Part shown: one piece after another, positions 43,440 through 54,358 of the stretch
Layout: each line of letters opens with the position of its first letter
Position numbering within the stretch: position 1 is the stretch's first letter
NCBI RefSeq assembly: GCF_028858725.1
Contig: NC_084768.1
Coordinates: 1,719,853 to 1,783,852, forward strand
DNA from: Colius striatus
Taxonomy: Eukaryota; Chordata; Aves; Coliiformes; Coliidae
DNA: 64,000 nt
Direction of reading: 5' to 3'
The notes under the pieces: model-generated
Told to the model about the DNA's origin: nothing
Database searches by the model: none
Seen by the model: only the letters and a program-made list of their open reading frames with translations
Position numbers and translations under genes: made by a program

Positions 43440-44030
43440 TTGAGAAGAGGAAGGATGGTCGAGGGAGGGTCTCCTCCTCCTCTCCTCTGCCCTGGTAAGG
43501 CCTCATTTGGAGCCCTGTGTCCACTTCTGAGCTCCCCGGCTCAAGAGGGAACTGCTGGAGAGAGGCCAATGCAGGGCTCCCAAGATGCTGAGGGGATGGA
43601 ACACGTGTGTGAGGACGAAAGGCAGCGGGACCTGGGACTGTTCAGTCTGGAGAAGGGAAGGCTGAGGGGGCACTTCATCAACACTCACAAGTATTTAAAA
43701 GGTGGATGTCAGGAGAATGGGGCAACACTTTTTTCTGTAGTGCCCAGTGACTGGACAAGGGGCAATGGGTACAAGCTGGAACACAGCAAGTTCCACTAGC
43801 ACAGGAGCAGAAACTCCTTTGGTGCTGAGGGGAGGGAGCCCTGGCCCAGGCTGCCCAGGAAGGGTGTGGAGGCTCCTTCTCGGGAGGTTTCGAACCGCAC
43901 CTGGACACGTTCCTGTGCCCCCTGAGCCAGGGGAAGCTGCTGGAGCAGGGGCTGGGGCTGGAGCAGGGGCTGGGGCTGGAGCAGCTCTGCAGGGCCCTTC
44001 CAGCCCCTACTATTCTAGGAACCTGTGACT
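43440..44030 (+). mobile_element. CR1 LINE, plus strand, 5'-truncated
   Basis: Shows CR1 3'-region landmarks in plus orientation: CTGGTAAGGCCTCATTTGGAG, GGACCTGGGACTGTTCAGTC, GGCCCAGGCTGCCCAGGAAG and GGACACGTTCCTGTG. It ends GGGCCCTTCCAGCCCCTACTATTCTAGG. A short internal repeat (GCTGGAGCAGGGGCTGGG, about 43940-43985) has expanded within it. Confidence 0.85.
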
Positions 44031-44185
44031 TCCTTTTCTATTTCTGTCATAAAAGTGCCAGACTCGAGGGTGATGTGGGGAAATAGTTGGCTACCAGGGT
44101 GCTGCAGGAGGAGAAGCTCACCTCAGCTCTGGTGCTCGTGTCTCATTTCCAGCCACAGGATATAGAAGAGAGCAGTGGAGAGGTC

Positions 44186-44545
44186 GGAGCCAGCCTGGCA
44201 GGCTGCAGAGGGGCCCTGAGGGAAACGTGTTGCAGGGAAGTCGCTGGCCATAAGAGCAGATCGGGAACTCCTCCTCTCCCTGCAGGGAGGAGCTTGGCGT
44301 GGCTGTGATCAGCAGTGTCAGATGCCTCTGCATCCTGACGTGGAGGCCGGCAGAATCTGTAAACGGCCTTGTTGGAGCAGGGGAAGGCTGGGACACTGCC
44401 GTGCTGTGATAAGCTACGAAGGCAGGCCTGGGAAAGCCAACTAGGATGTTCTGGCGCCTCTGTTTGGAGGCCTAAGTGATGCCAGGGACTGGAGGCGTTT
44501 GCCCAGCTGTCAGTCAGGAGGGGCCGTGCTCACTGGCTTCATCCT
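44186..44545. repeat. Duplicated flank, copy A (pair with 50952-51130)
   Basis: GGAGCCAGCCTGGCAGGCTGCAGAGGGGCCCTGAG and, after about 190 bp, CCTCTGTTTGGAGGCCTAAGTGATGCCAGGGACTGGAGGC...CAGCTGTCAGTCAGGAGG are both repeated beyond the class I ERV at 50952-51130, without the 190-bp internal part. The two copies bracket the CpG island, minisatellite and ERV. Confidence 0.8.
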
Positions 44546-44989
44546 TGTATCCTTGCCCCCCTCGTGGGAGCAGGAGGTGCTGGTGCAAGAGCAATTGATC
44601 TCTGAGGGTGTCCAGTTGTGGCCGTGTGGCTCCGATTCAACAAGCGCCTCCTGTCTTGGTGTTCCCGTGACTCTGCTGTTCTGCCTCATGTGTTTCTGGG
44701 CATCCTTTGCCCCGAGTGCGCTCTTCAGAACGGGGTGACCCGATGCAGGAGACGCAGCGAGCTGAGGGCAGAGGAACCGAAGCAGCGGGTTGATGTCATC
44801 GGAGCAGAAACCTGAGAGACGGCTGTGACAGACGGAGCCCTGAAGCCATGGGCTAAATCAACCCAGCAGCCAGGGCAGAGGGCTGGCCACGGCGTGAGGG
44901 GACGGTGTCTGTGCGTATCTGTGTGTCTAGATCTCAGTGGCAGGGAAGCGGGCGTAAGCAGCGTGTGTGAAGCGGGCAGACGCAGCTGG

Positions 44990-45160
44990 TGCGGGACAAA
45001 GGTGGGAGCGTGGCTTGGGTTTGGCGGCGATGGGGTTAACTCGGCCCAGCCGCCGCAAGGGGGCGGAGCCAGCCCGCCCGGCGTCGCGGTGACGTCACCC
45101 GCCGGCGCCCGGGCGCGCGGGAACGGCCGTTGGAGCCGGTGGCGGCGAGCGGCGGGTGAG
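44990..45160 (+). promoter_or_regulatory. CpG-island promoter, probably of the FBF1-like gene
   Basis: Very CpG-dense, with a GC box (GGGCGG at 45061), a perfect CRE palindrome TGACGTCA at 45090-45097, and a likely 5'-exon donor GGCGGCGAGCGGCGG|GTGAGTCC at 45155/45156. This layout is typical of a housekeeping first exon. The next recognised plus-strand gene is the FBF1-like gene at 51510, so this is its likely promoter (inference). Confidence 0.65.
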
Positions 45161-45454
45161 TCCGGCCGAGCTTCGTCCGAGCTCCCGGCGAGCCGCGGCT
45201 GAGCCCCGGCCGAGCTTCGTCCCTGCTCCCGGCGAGCCGCGGCTGAGCCCCGGCCGAGCTTCGTCCGAGCTCCCGGCGAGCCGCGGCTGAGCCCCGGCCG
45301 AGCTTCGGCTGAGCTCCCAGCGAGCTGCGGCTGAGCTTCTGCTGAACTTCGTCTGAGCTCCGGGCTGAGGTCCGTCTGAGCTCCCCCTGAGCTCCTGGCT
45401 GAGCTCCCTCTGAGCTCTGGGCTGAGGTCTGGGCTGAGGTCTGTCTGAGCTCCC
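45160..45454. repeat. GC-rich minisatellite (about 42-44 bp units) in putative intron 1
   Basis: Units reading CCGGCCGAGCTTCGTCCGAG then CTCCCGGCGAGCCGCGGCTGAG repeat about four times. They degenerate into short GAGCTCCGGCTGAG-type repeats until the ERV LTR begins at 45455. It starts immediately after the putative splice donor. Confidence 0.85.
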
Positions 45455-45980
45455 TGTAAGAAACTATGAATTAGGGTATTGTTTATTAAAATTTATGTTA
45501 AGCTCAATGTAAAGGTTAAGCGACAAAAGAAAGGAAAGTACTTATGCGAACAGCTGCAGGACATCACTCATGTGAGATAAGATAACTGCAATTGCCTTCA
45601 CATACCAGACACCATTTGTGTAAACAGGAGAGATACTGCTCAAGGATGACTACAAGATGTTCTAAGGGGCTGACAAAGATAAAATAAACAACTTTATCAA
45701 TTATAGAACAAAGAAGGAAAACTTCTTTCTCAGCAACCACCGAAAAACAGAAAAAAAAACCCGACCCCTCACAGCAACTGAAGCATGCGCAGAGCAGTTC
45801 TCCTACTTCACAGCCACGGATGTAAAATGTATAAAAAAGGACTGTTTAAACTAATCAGTACGGCAGTTGGCGGAGCGCAGACTCCCCTGTCGTCCAGCGC
45901 TGTCTTTGCTCTTATTCTACTTGCTACAATTAATAAAATTATAATTGGCTTATGATCCATTGTGGTCTCAATTTATGACA
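45455..45980 (+). repeat. 5' LTR of class I (gammaretrovirus-like) ERV
   Basis: 526 bp with TG...CA ends: TGTAAGAAACTATG at the start and CAATTTATGACA at the end. It has a TATA box TATAAAA at 45830-45836 and a polyadenylation signal AATAAA at 45932-45937. No matching 3' LTR is present in the window. Confidence 0.88.
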
Positions 45981-45984
45981 ATCT

Positions 45985-46002
45985 TGGTGCCGTGACTCGG
46001 AT
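45985..46002 (+). other. Primer binding site, tRNA-His type
   Basis: TGGTGCCGTGACTCGGAT, four bases after the LTR, is complementary to the tRNA-His 3' end, as in HERV-H-type class I elements. Confidence 0.88.
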
Positions 46003-46380
46003 AAGGAACGGTGAGCTTCAGTCCTCCGGGGAGGCGCCCCGCGGCAATCCGCAGCCCCGCGACTGACAGCCTACCTCAACCTTACCGACGAACCTAAATT
46101 CTAGAATAATGAGCAAAGGGGAAACCGGTAAAATCCCATAAAAATTCTGTGCACGGGAGTCCGGACGAAGACGCAGGGACGCGTAAGTATATTGCGAAAA
46201 TTGGTTCGCGGGTTATCCGTTCGGGCGGGATTGGGGATCCTGGATTATAGCAAATGAGAGGTTCGATACACTGAACCAAGCGAGTGTGGACCCTTAAGTA
46301 CTGCGTTTCCCATCTCCCGCGAGGGACTGGGCCAGGAACAAGGGGAGCAAGTGAGTGTGTGTTTGTGGATAATCCAGAAG

Positions 46381-47588
46381 ATGGGGGCGAAGGGCAGCAA
46401 GCCTTCGACACCCATGGGAAGGGTACCTGCTGTACCTAAGAATACCCCTCTGGCATATATCTTAGACAACTGGAGATATTTCCCTGAAACCCTAGGGAAA
46501 GATAAGCAGAAAATAATAGAATACTGTACTAAGATATGGGGAGGGAAGAAGATTTCTGAAAATGTCTTTTGGCTAGTCTGCGGGCCAGAAGAAGATTGGA
46601 TAAGACAACAATTAAATCTCTGGGTTAATAATAAAAAACCCCTTAACCCGGAAGAAAGTCAGTATGCGGAAGTGTGGCTAAAAAGACCGGGGGCTAGACT
46701 TTACCCGCTGAGTGAAATAAAAGCTAAACAAAAAAAAAAAAAGAAGGAAGAGTTAGACGAAACCCTTCTAACCCCCCCTTACATTTCCCCTCCTGCTCCT
46801 ACAGCCTCTCCAGAGGTCCCCAGAGCACCCACTCCCCCACCGGAGTTGGAACTAAAGTCTCCCCCTCCTCCTTTTGGGACCAAACCTTTATACTTGGGAT
46901 GAAATGCAATCTATCCTTGGTCAATTATTTACTACCGAGGAAAGAGACATGATTAGACGAGCAGGAATGAGATTGTGGGATGCTCAACATGCCCAGGGAC
47001 CTAAAGCAAATATTAAAATGGCCACTCCAAAGACCTAATTGGGATAATCATGATCCGGTGCATAGAACTCATATGCAGGACCTGAAAACTATAGTAATTC
47101 AGGGAATTAGAAAAGCAGTACCCCGTGGCCAGAATATCAATAAAGCATTTAATGAAATGCAAAAGAAAAATGAGAGCCCTACTGAGTGGTTAGAACGACT
47201 GAGGAAAGCCCTTCAGCTGTATCTCGGGGTAAATCCTGACGAAGGGCAAGCACTCCTCAAAACTCAGTTTGTAGCAAAATCATGGGGGGATATCAGAAAG
47301 AAGATTGAAAAGTTAGAAGACTGGCAAGTGAGAGGGTTGGATGAATTATTGAGGGAAGCCCGGAAAGTCTATGTAAGGCGAGAGGAGGAGAGCAGCAAGC
47401 GGCAAGTGAAAATGATGGTAGCAGCGGTCAGAGAGGATCGTAAAAGACAAACTGCTGCTGGAACGAAACAAGGGAATGTAGTAGTAAAGAAGGAACAGAG
47501 GTGTTGTTTTTACTGTGGAAAAAAGGGACATGTAAAGAAGAATTGTAGAGAAAGGATCAGGGATGAGGAAATTTTGAAAGCGGAATAG
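46381..47588 (+). pseudogene. gag: Class I ERV gag, frameshifted
   Basis: ATG at 46381 begins MGAKGSK, a myristoylation-type N-terminus, followed by a matrix region and a proline-rich stretch (TPPYISPPAPTASPEVP). The first frame ends at TGA 46900. Homologous capsid sequence continues in a second frame (DMIRRAGMRLWDAQH) and then a third frame from about 46980 (VPRGQNINKAFNEMQ). This shows at least two frameshifts. A charged region and a single CCHC zinc knuckle (CFYCGKKGHVKKNC) close gag at an amber codon, 47586-47588. One knuckle instead of two is a gammaretroviral trait. Confidence 0.85.
47586..47588 (+). other. Gag-pol amber codon, probable former read-through site
   Basis: TAG ends gag and protease continues in the same frame without interruption (the DTGAEKS active site is about 35 codons on). 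This is the gammaretroviral arrangement, where a fraction of ribosomes decode UAG as an amino acid. Context is GAA TAG GAG AGT. Confidence 0.75.
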
Positions 47589-50525
47589 GAGAGTCAGGGG
47601 CTCTATATTTTGGGGGACCGGAGTCATCATGAGCCCTTGATAAAATTAAAAATAGGTCCCCATAAACTAGAGTTCACCTTTTTAGTAGACACTGGGGCTG
47701 AAAAATCGACTATTAAACAAATACCTGAGGGATGTAAAATTTCCCCCGAAAAAGTACAAGTGATTGGGGCAAAAGGAGAACCATTTAAAGTAAACAAAAT
47801 CAAAAATGTATTATTTGAAACTGAAAATAAATTCGGAATGGGTGAACTCTTGCTCGTCCCTGAAGCAGAATTTAATCTGCTAGGACGAGATTTAATTGTT
47901 GAATTGCAATCAGAAATTAAAGTAAAGAATCAAGAGCTAGTGTCTGCTTATCCTTTGACCGTGGAGGATAAAAAACAAATCAGCCCTGATGTCTGGTACT
48001 CTCCGGACACAATTAGTAGACTGGAAATCCCACCGATTAAAGTCCAAATTTCTGAACCCCACATACCTGTGAGGGTAAAGCAATATCCCATATCCCTAGA
48101 AGGACGGAGAGGATTAAAACCAGAAATTGATCGGTTATTAGCACAAGGAATCTTAGAGCCTTGTATGTCACCCTTTAACACCCCCATTCTGCCTGTAAAG
48201 AAACCTAATGGGAAATATCGGCTCGTGCATGATTTAAGGGAAATAAACAAAAGAACTATTACCCGGTTCCCTGTAGTAGCAAATCCATACACATTGCTAA
48301 GCAAGTTAGAACCTCATAACTCCTGGTATAGTGTGATTGATTTAAAGGATGCCTTTTGGGCCTGTCCACTGGCAGAAGAATGCTGTGATTATTTTGCCTT
48401 TGAATGGGAAGACATAGAAAAAGGCCGTAAACAGCAATTAAGATGTACCGTGCTCCCTTAAGGGTTCACTGAGTCCCCTAATTTGTTTGGACAGGCCCTG
48501 GAAGAGCTCTTAAAAGAATACCAGGTACAAACGGGAAATGTACTGTTACAATATGTAGATGATCTGCTTATAGCAGGGAATAATAAGGAAGATGTAAGAA
48601 AAGAAAGCATTCGATTCCTAAACTTTCTTGCACAAAAGGGAACTAAGACAAACACCGGTTTTAAACCTACCAGATTTAAAGCGGCCATTCCATTTATTTG
48701 TTAACACACATGAAGGAACAGCATTCGGAGTAGTAACTCAGGAATGGGCCGGACAAAAGAAACCGGTGGCATACCTATCAAAGCTGTTAGACGCTGTGAG
48801 CAGGGGTTGGCCGAGCTGCTTACAAATCATTGTTGCTGCTGCCTTATTACTTGAAGAAACAAATCGTATTACCTTTAATGGAGAAGTTGTCTTATATGCT
48901 CCACATAACATCAGAGGAGTGTTGCAATAAAAAGCAGAAAAATGGCTTACAGATAGCCGATTATTAAAGTATGAGGGAATACTTATAGAATCCCCTAAAC
49001 TATCTTTAAAAACTATTGGGGCAGTTAATCCCGCTGAATTTTTGTACCCAGGAGAAGATAATGAACTGTTACACAATTGTTTTCAAACAATTGAACAGCA
49101 GACACATATTAGGCCAGACTTAGAAGAAGAAGAACTATAATATGGAGAAGTATTATTTATAGATGGGTCATCACGAATAGTGGAAGGTAAACGATTGTCC
49201 GGATATGCCATCGTTAAGTTGGAAAAAGGAGAGTTTAAGATAATAGAATCAGGCCCCCTGAGTGCCAGCTGGTCAGCTCAAGCCTGTGAGCTATATGCAT
49301 TGTGGAAAGCGTTAGTGTCACTGGAGGGTGAACCCTGGCAGCACTCCACCGGCCCTCCACTAGTCCCCCCCCAAGCCTCGGCTGTGGTGGGGTGCTGGGA
49401 GAGCATGGAGGAGGTCAGGCCCCGCTTGTGCCCCCACCCTGCTCCTCTTCCCCCTGGAAGAAGTGTTTTTGGAGGGGGCAGCTGGATCATAGCTGTTGGC
49501 AGCAGTGGCGGTATCTGGAGCTGTACGGCCGGGTCACGGTGCAGAGCCCCTGGGTGCTGCCCTGAGGATTGTTTTGGCTGCCGTGGGGATGCCCAGGCAC
49601 AGCCCTGCCTGCCTCCCCTGGCTGCCACCCTGGGGCTGTGCAAGGTTTCCCGCCCCTCCCCCCCCCCAGCAATGCCGTCCCGACCGCACTGCAGCGGGGA
49701 AGACAGAGCGCTGGGAAATGTGAAAAGGAGGAAAAAGACGGAACTATATATACAGACTCACGCTATGCGTTCGGAGTAGTACACACTTTTGGAAAAATAT
49801 GGGATGAAAGAGGATTTGTTAACTCGCAGGGAAAAGAATTGATACACCCGGAATTGATTCAGCGAGTTCTGGGGGCATTAAAAATGCCGAATAAAATAGC
49901 AGTTGTACATATAAAGGGACACCAGCGAGGTACAAGTTATCAAGTCAGGGGAAATAATGCCGCCGATACAGAAGCAAAACGAGTGGCAGGCAATTATAAT
50001 ACGATTTTGACTATGCACACAGCAGCCTGCGAGACCTGTCAAAAGGTTAATCGAAATAACATGAGACAAAAACCCCTTGGGGGACGTTCCCCAGCATACA
50101 GACCCTTCTCACACATACAAGTGGATTTTACTGAACTACCTAGGGTTGGACTTTACAAATATTTATTAGTAATGGTGGATCATTTAACACATTAATGTTT
50201 TAATTCGAGATTGTGTGATTAATGACTATGTTTCGCAATTAGCAGAACACCGTAACAAGCTTTGGGAGCAGGGACTGATTGTGCAACGACCCCTGTTGGA
50301 TTTAAAAAAAAAAAATCATAATGTCAAGCCTGGAGATTGGATATTGATTAAAGTGTGGAAGGAAGAAACTCTAAGACCCAGCTGGGAGGGATCTTATCTT
50401 GTTTTGCTTACAACAGAAACGGCTGTCTGAACTGCTGAGCGTGGATGGACTCATGCCAATCACATTAAAGGCCCAATAACGAGACCCCACTGGAAAGTAA
50501 TCAGTACTCCAAGTGACACCAAGAT
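47589..50525 (+). pseudogene. pol: Class I ERV pro-pol, multiply broken
   Basis: Protease (FLVDTGAEKSTI) and the RT fingers/palm (KPNGKYRLVHDLREINK, YSVIDLKDAFWACPL) are open to a TAA at 48459-48461, where the conserved LPxGF motif lost its Gln codon. RT resumes with QYVDDLLIAGN (48540s). A deletion with frame change then removes most of the thumb and enters the connection region (KKPVAYLSKLLD). A TAA follows at about 48930 and another at 49138. RNase H shows FIDGSS, then is split by the insertion at 49328-49731 and resumes with YTDSRYAFGVV. Integrase keeps only part of the zinc finger (CETCQ) and QVDFTELP. After another deletion the C-terminal KPGDWILIKVWKEETLRPSW segment remains (50320s). 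Non-functional. Confidence 0.88.
49328..49731. mobile_element. 404-bp GC-rich insertion inside ERV RNase H
   Basis: A CpG/GC-rich block with composition unlike the A-rich retroviral DNA splits RNase H. GGAGG occurs at 49323-49327 and again at 49727-49731, and the retroviral frame continues across the junction if one copy plus the insert is ignored. This indicates a 5-bp target duplication. I see no inverted termini, poly-A tail or recognisable coding sequence, so the nature of the inserted element is unknown. Confidence 0.7.
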
Positions 50526-50540
50526 AACCCTGAAAGGATA

Positions 50541-50951
50541 ATGTAATGATAGAGACTTTATTTGATTATTTTGTTGTGTTACCTTTTGGTATAAAGTGTA
50601 TTGTCATTTATATTTGCAAGAATTATTTCTTTGTTTATCTATTATATGGAAGCGTACAAAGTGTGCTGAAGGGAATTGCTAAACTCATACAACCACACCA
50701 TATTGAATATAGAAAATATACTGATGTAAATAATATATATATATATATTCTAGATATAAGAATTAGGTGTAATGATTTAAATTGCAATTGGTATCCATTT
50801 GCTTGTTTTAGGTGCAAGGTATGCCAGGATAAATGGTGAATGTGGATACCCTCCAACAGGAGTTTGCACACAGTGTTGGGAAACCACTCCAACGAACCAA
50901 TCCCCTTTGTAGTTGAAATCCTGACTATAAAGAAAAGTGCTAACTGTGTCT
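50541..50951. other. AT-rich spacer after the ERV
   Basis: Includes a short (TA)n run at about 50735-50750. No env or LTR features are recognised; it could be the eroded 3' part of the ERV or unrelated DNA. Confidence 0.4.
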
Positions 50952-51130
50952 TGGAGCCAGGCTGGCAGGCTGCAGAGGGGCCCTGAGCAGAAGAGGGAGA
51001 TCGGTTGCAGGAAAGTGTCACTGGCCATGAGAGCAACCTCTGGTACCTCTGTTTGGAGGCATAAGTGATGCCAAGGGCTGGAGGCTTTTGCCCAGCTGTC
51101 AGTCAGGAGAGGCTGTGCCCACTGGTGTTT
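50952..51130. repeat. Duplicated flank, copy B (pair with 44186-44545)
   Basis: Starts GGAGCCAGGCTGGCAGGCTGCAGAGGGGCCCTGAG and includes CCTCTGTTTGGAGGCATAAGTGATGCCAAGGGCTGGAGGC. About 190 bp present in copy A are missing. Confidence 0.8.
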
Positions 51131-51509
51131 CTAAAGTTGCCAATATGTCTGTGGTGCCCCTGGTTTCATAGGCTGTTTCCCAGACAGTGTGGGTAGGAAG
51201 AGGGCTTCAGTGTTGCTCATGGGCTGTTCAGGAGAAAGCTGCCTGTGGCTTAAATATGTTTTGGGGAAGTCCAGGTGAGACCTGCTTGATATTCTAATGA
51301 GGGAATTTGTCTTTCTCTGTAGGCTAAAACACCCAGGGAAAGTCTGAGAGGCACGTACACTCGTGTGCTTCCCTGTCCCTGTCTGTAGATCTGCCCCTCC
51401 GACAGGGCAGGCAGGGTCCCTGGGGTCCCCGTGCAGGCAGAGCTCCCTCCCAGGGACAGGGTTCCCGGGGCCCCTCGGGCACAGATGGAACTGCTTCTCC
51501 TTGCGGCAG

Positions 51510-51902
51510 GTTTTCCAGCGACATGAGCAGCCAAGTGAAAGCAGAGCTGCACCCCAAAGCTGCTCCTGCAGGCAGCAGGCGCACGGTGCGGGGCAGGGCG
51601 GCTGGAGCCGACTGGCTGGGCTTGAAGGATGAGGATTGGTGTGAGTGGGAGCCGCTGCCTGCAGCGAAGGGCAGCCCTGCCGTGAGCCGCCCCAGCCCTG
51701 CCCCGGCCGCACGGCCTGGCCCCGCCAGCCACGTCCCGGCTGCAGAGGAGGCGGCGGCTAAAGCGGCCCCGCTGGAGGAGGAGGACTGGCTGATCGCTGC
51801 CTTGGCTCGCAAGAAAGCCCAAGCGCAGGCCAAGGCCCAGGAGAGGAATGCCGAGGCCTCGGAGGCCCCAGGGGAAAGGCTGCATCCCCGTCCTGCTGCC
51901 AG
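51510..51902 (+). CDS. FBF1: FBF1-like first recognised exon
   Basis: Acceptor TTGCGGCAG at 51509; donor GCCAG|GTAAAG. The first in-frame ATG is at 51523 (MSSQVKAELH). It encodes DWLGLKDEDWCEWEPLP, a proline/alanine-rich linker, then EEEDWLIAALARKKAQAQAK, corresponding to the DWL...RKK segment before the coiled coil in FBF1. If this gene is transcribed from the CpG island at 45100, a non-coding first exon would splice to this one, with the class I ERV in the intervening intron. Confidence 0.8.
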
Positions 51903-54358
51903 GTAAAGGCACAGTTGATGGCCACGCTGCTCCCGTTTGCTCCACGTGTAGCTGCTCCAGCAGCACCTCTCCCAAAGCCTCGTCTCAGATTGAGGCCATC
52001 AGTTGTAAGCGCTAGTTTGTCTTGGGGTGGAGTATTAGCGCAGGGCTTTCTCCTACTTGATCCAGCCTGCAGCCCTCCAGGCTCACCTTGCTGTTGTGGT
52101 CAGAATCGCACCCACTGTCCCAGGTCTTGCAGAGCTGTCCTGGATGAGCACAGCCCCACAGCACACGCTGTGTTCCTTGTTGCTGTCTGCATTCCCCTTC
52201 ATTCCTCCTAGTTCCAAACACACCACCTCCTCCTGCTGAGTTTCCACCGGCACAGGTTGAGCCTTGTGCCGTTGGAATGGGGCTCAGAAGGGAATTGCAG
52301 AGAGCCATGTGTGATGTGCAGGGCTGTGTTAGCTGGGGCTGCTGCTGTCCAGGGCGAGGGGGGATGAAACGAGTAGGAACAGCAGTGATGGAGGTTTTGA
52401 GACAGAGGCTTTCAGCTGCAAGGCAGGAATTGGTGTTGGGGACAGGATCTTGCCTTCCCTGAGCTCTTCCACATCTGGTGTTTCTGCCTGCAGCCATCCA
52501 GCCGCCTCCACAGGAGCCCCACAGCAGGCAGCTGCCCTGCAGGACACAGCCAGTGCAGACAGCTCTGGGTAAGGCCTGTGTCAGCTCTCGGGCACCCTCC
52601 GTGGGACAGATGTCCTGCAGAAAGCAGCTGCGTGTGTGCAGTGGGGGAGTGGGGGGGGCTGGGAGCCAGCAGCGATCCCTTTGGGCCTGAGACCTCTGTA
52701 GCTAGGAGGGAGGGCAGCTCGGCAGGTGGGTTGGGTTCTTGTCTGTTGGAGCACTAGGAAAGCCAAGCTTTCAACTTCAATGGCAAGCAGAGCAATATCT
52801 GTGTGCCTCTCCCTGCTGTGCATCACTTGTGTCTCTGCCCCTGCAGGCAGCCGGTGCCCTGGCTCAGCACCACGAAAGGAGCCTCAGCTCAGGCGTCGGA
52901 GGCTGAGAAGGAGGATCCCTCCGGAGACACCAGCGCCCTGGGTGCGTTTCCTGGGATTGTGCAGCTTGGGCAGCAGGATGCAGAGAGGCTCCCCCTGCCC
53001 TGCAAAACAAGAACAAATCAGGAGGCACAGCATTACCCTTGGCCATGGAGTTGCTGCCCAGGCTTTGAGCAGCCGGTGTGGGAGCAGGTTGCCACGCTGC
53101 AGGATCCCACCATCCCCCTTTTGTAGTGTGGTGGAGACACGGTGCTGGGGCACACTGAACTCTGCAGGGCTGCCTTTGGACTTTCAGAGGGCTGCAAAAG
53201 ACTTGGTTTCTCTTGGTGGGCATGAGTTCATGCTGTCCTTTCTCTCTTCCCCCTTCCCTCTTCCTGCCCACGTGCTGGTCCCACTAGTGCTGTGTCTGGG
53301 CTGAAGCTGTGCACCAGTTCAGAGCCTACTGAAAGCAACTCTTTTAGGATTCAGCCTCCTCCCTAGGTGATGGAGATGGAGGAGGAGCCATGCTTTGCCC
53401 TCAGCCTTTCTCTGCAGGGCAGAGTGCCAGCATTGTGGGGGTGCAGGAATGGACAGGCCTGCCTGACCCTCTGTCCCCATCACCACCCACCAGAGCAGAG
53501 CAGGACCCTTCTCACTCTGCCCAGGAGAGCCAGACCTTCGTCCTTCTGGGAGGGGATGATTGCTGTTGCCATGTGTGAATGGCAGACTTGTTCTATTTTC
53601 AGCCTCTACAGCCTTATTGCCAGGAGAGCAGGAGGTGCAGGGCCCTGTCCCACTTGCTCAGGTAGGTCTGCTGGGCCTGTGGCCCTGTGAGGTGCAGGAT
53701 CAGGCTTGTGCTGATGGCCCTCTGCTGCCAACTCCTCGTCTTCCAGCTCTGTGCATCCGTGGGAGCCTGGGTTCATGGAGGGAAAGTGTTGGGAGAGCTC
53801 TGGGATACCACAAGTAGTATTTATCAAACCAAAGCACGTGTGCTGTGGATGCTTTGCAAATCACAGCCGTTGACACTGCTGCATTGCCTGAGCACCATGT
53901 ACAGACTTCTCCAGGCACATATACGTCGTATTAACAGCAGAGATTGCAGTTGATAGAGGAATTGGCTTCCTCAGCATGGTAGTGAGGATACTCGGAGATG
54001 GTTTCTAGAGCACTGGAGGGCCATCAGAGCCTTTGGCAGAGAGGGCAGCTCTTGCTTTGTCTTTGAAGCCCCTTTTTCACATCTGCCTGGGCCTCCTTGC
54101 CCTGCCTTCATGGCAGGACAGCTGCTGTCTCCCCGAGAGCTGCCGGCCTTCTCCTTGAATCTACCCCCACAGCAAGAGGAGCCCAACATCATTTTGAGAG
54201 GGGCTGCTGAGCATCAGAAGGGAGCCAGGCCAGCAACAGGGTTGGGCTGGGGAAGGGTAGAGGAAGGGCCTCAGTAAGCTGGGAATTACCACTCCCAGGC
54301 TAGGAAGAATGTTCCCTCAGGACTTGACCTGCCTGAGAGCCGCCCTGTGTCTCTGCAG

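Larger units (their letters stand above)
45455..50540 (+). mobile_element. Decayed class I (gammaretrovirus-like) ERV, 3' end lost
   Basis: Order: 5' LTR, tRNA-His primer site, leader, gag, amber codon, pro-pol with several breaks, C-terminal integrase remnant; then no env and no 3' LTR. It interrupts the minisatellite downstream of the CpG island. The 3' edge lies between about 50540 and 50950, before the second copy of the duplicated flank. Gag has frameshifts, pol has nonsense codons, deletions and a 404-bp foreign insertion. It is much older than the ERVK provirus. Confidence 0.88.

Noticed and set aside
45160-45454. CRISPR-like or regulatory repeat array
   Set aside because: The units are a contiguous GC-rich minisatellite without spacers, in a vertebrate intron context.
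50541-50951. Possible 3' LTR of the class I ERV
   Set aside because: No similarity to the 5' LTR start TGTAAGAAACTATG or its TATA/AATAAA region was found.
51131-51975. Long minus-strand frames opposite the first FBF1-like exon
   Set aside because: They are antisense shadows of a GC-rich coding exon; the plus strand matches FBF1 with correct splice borders.
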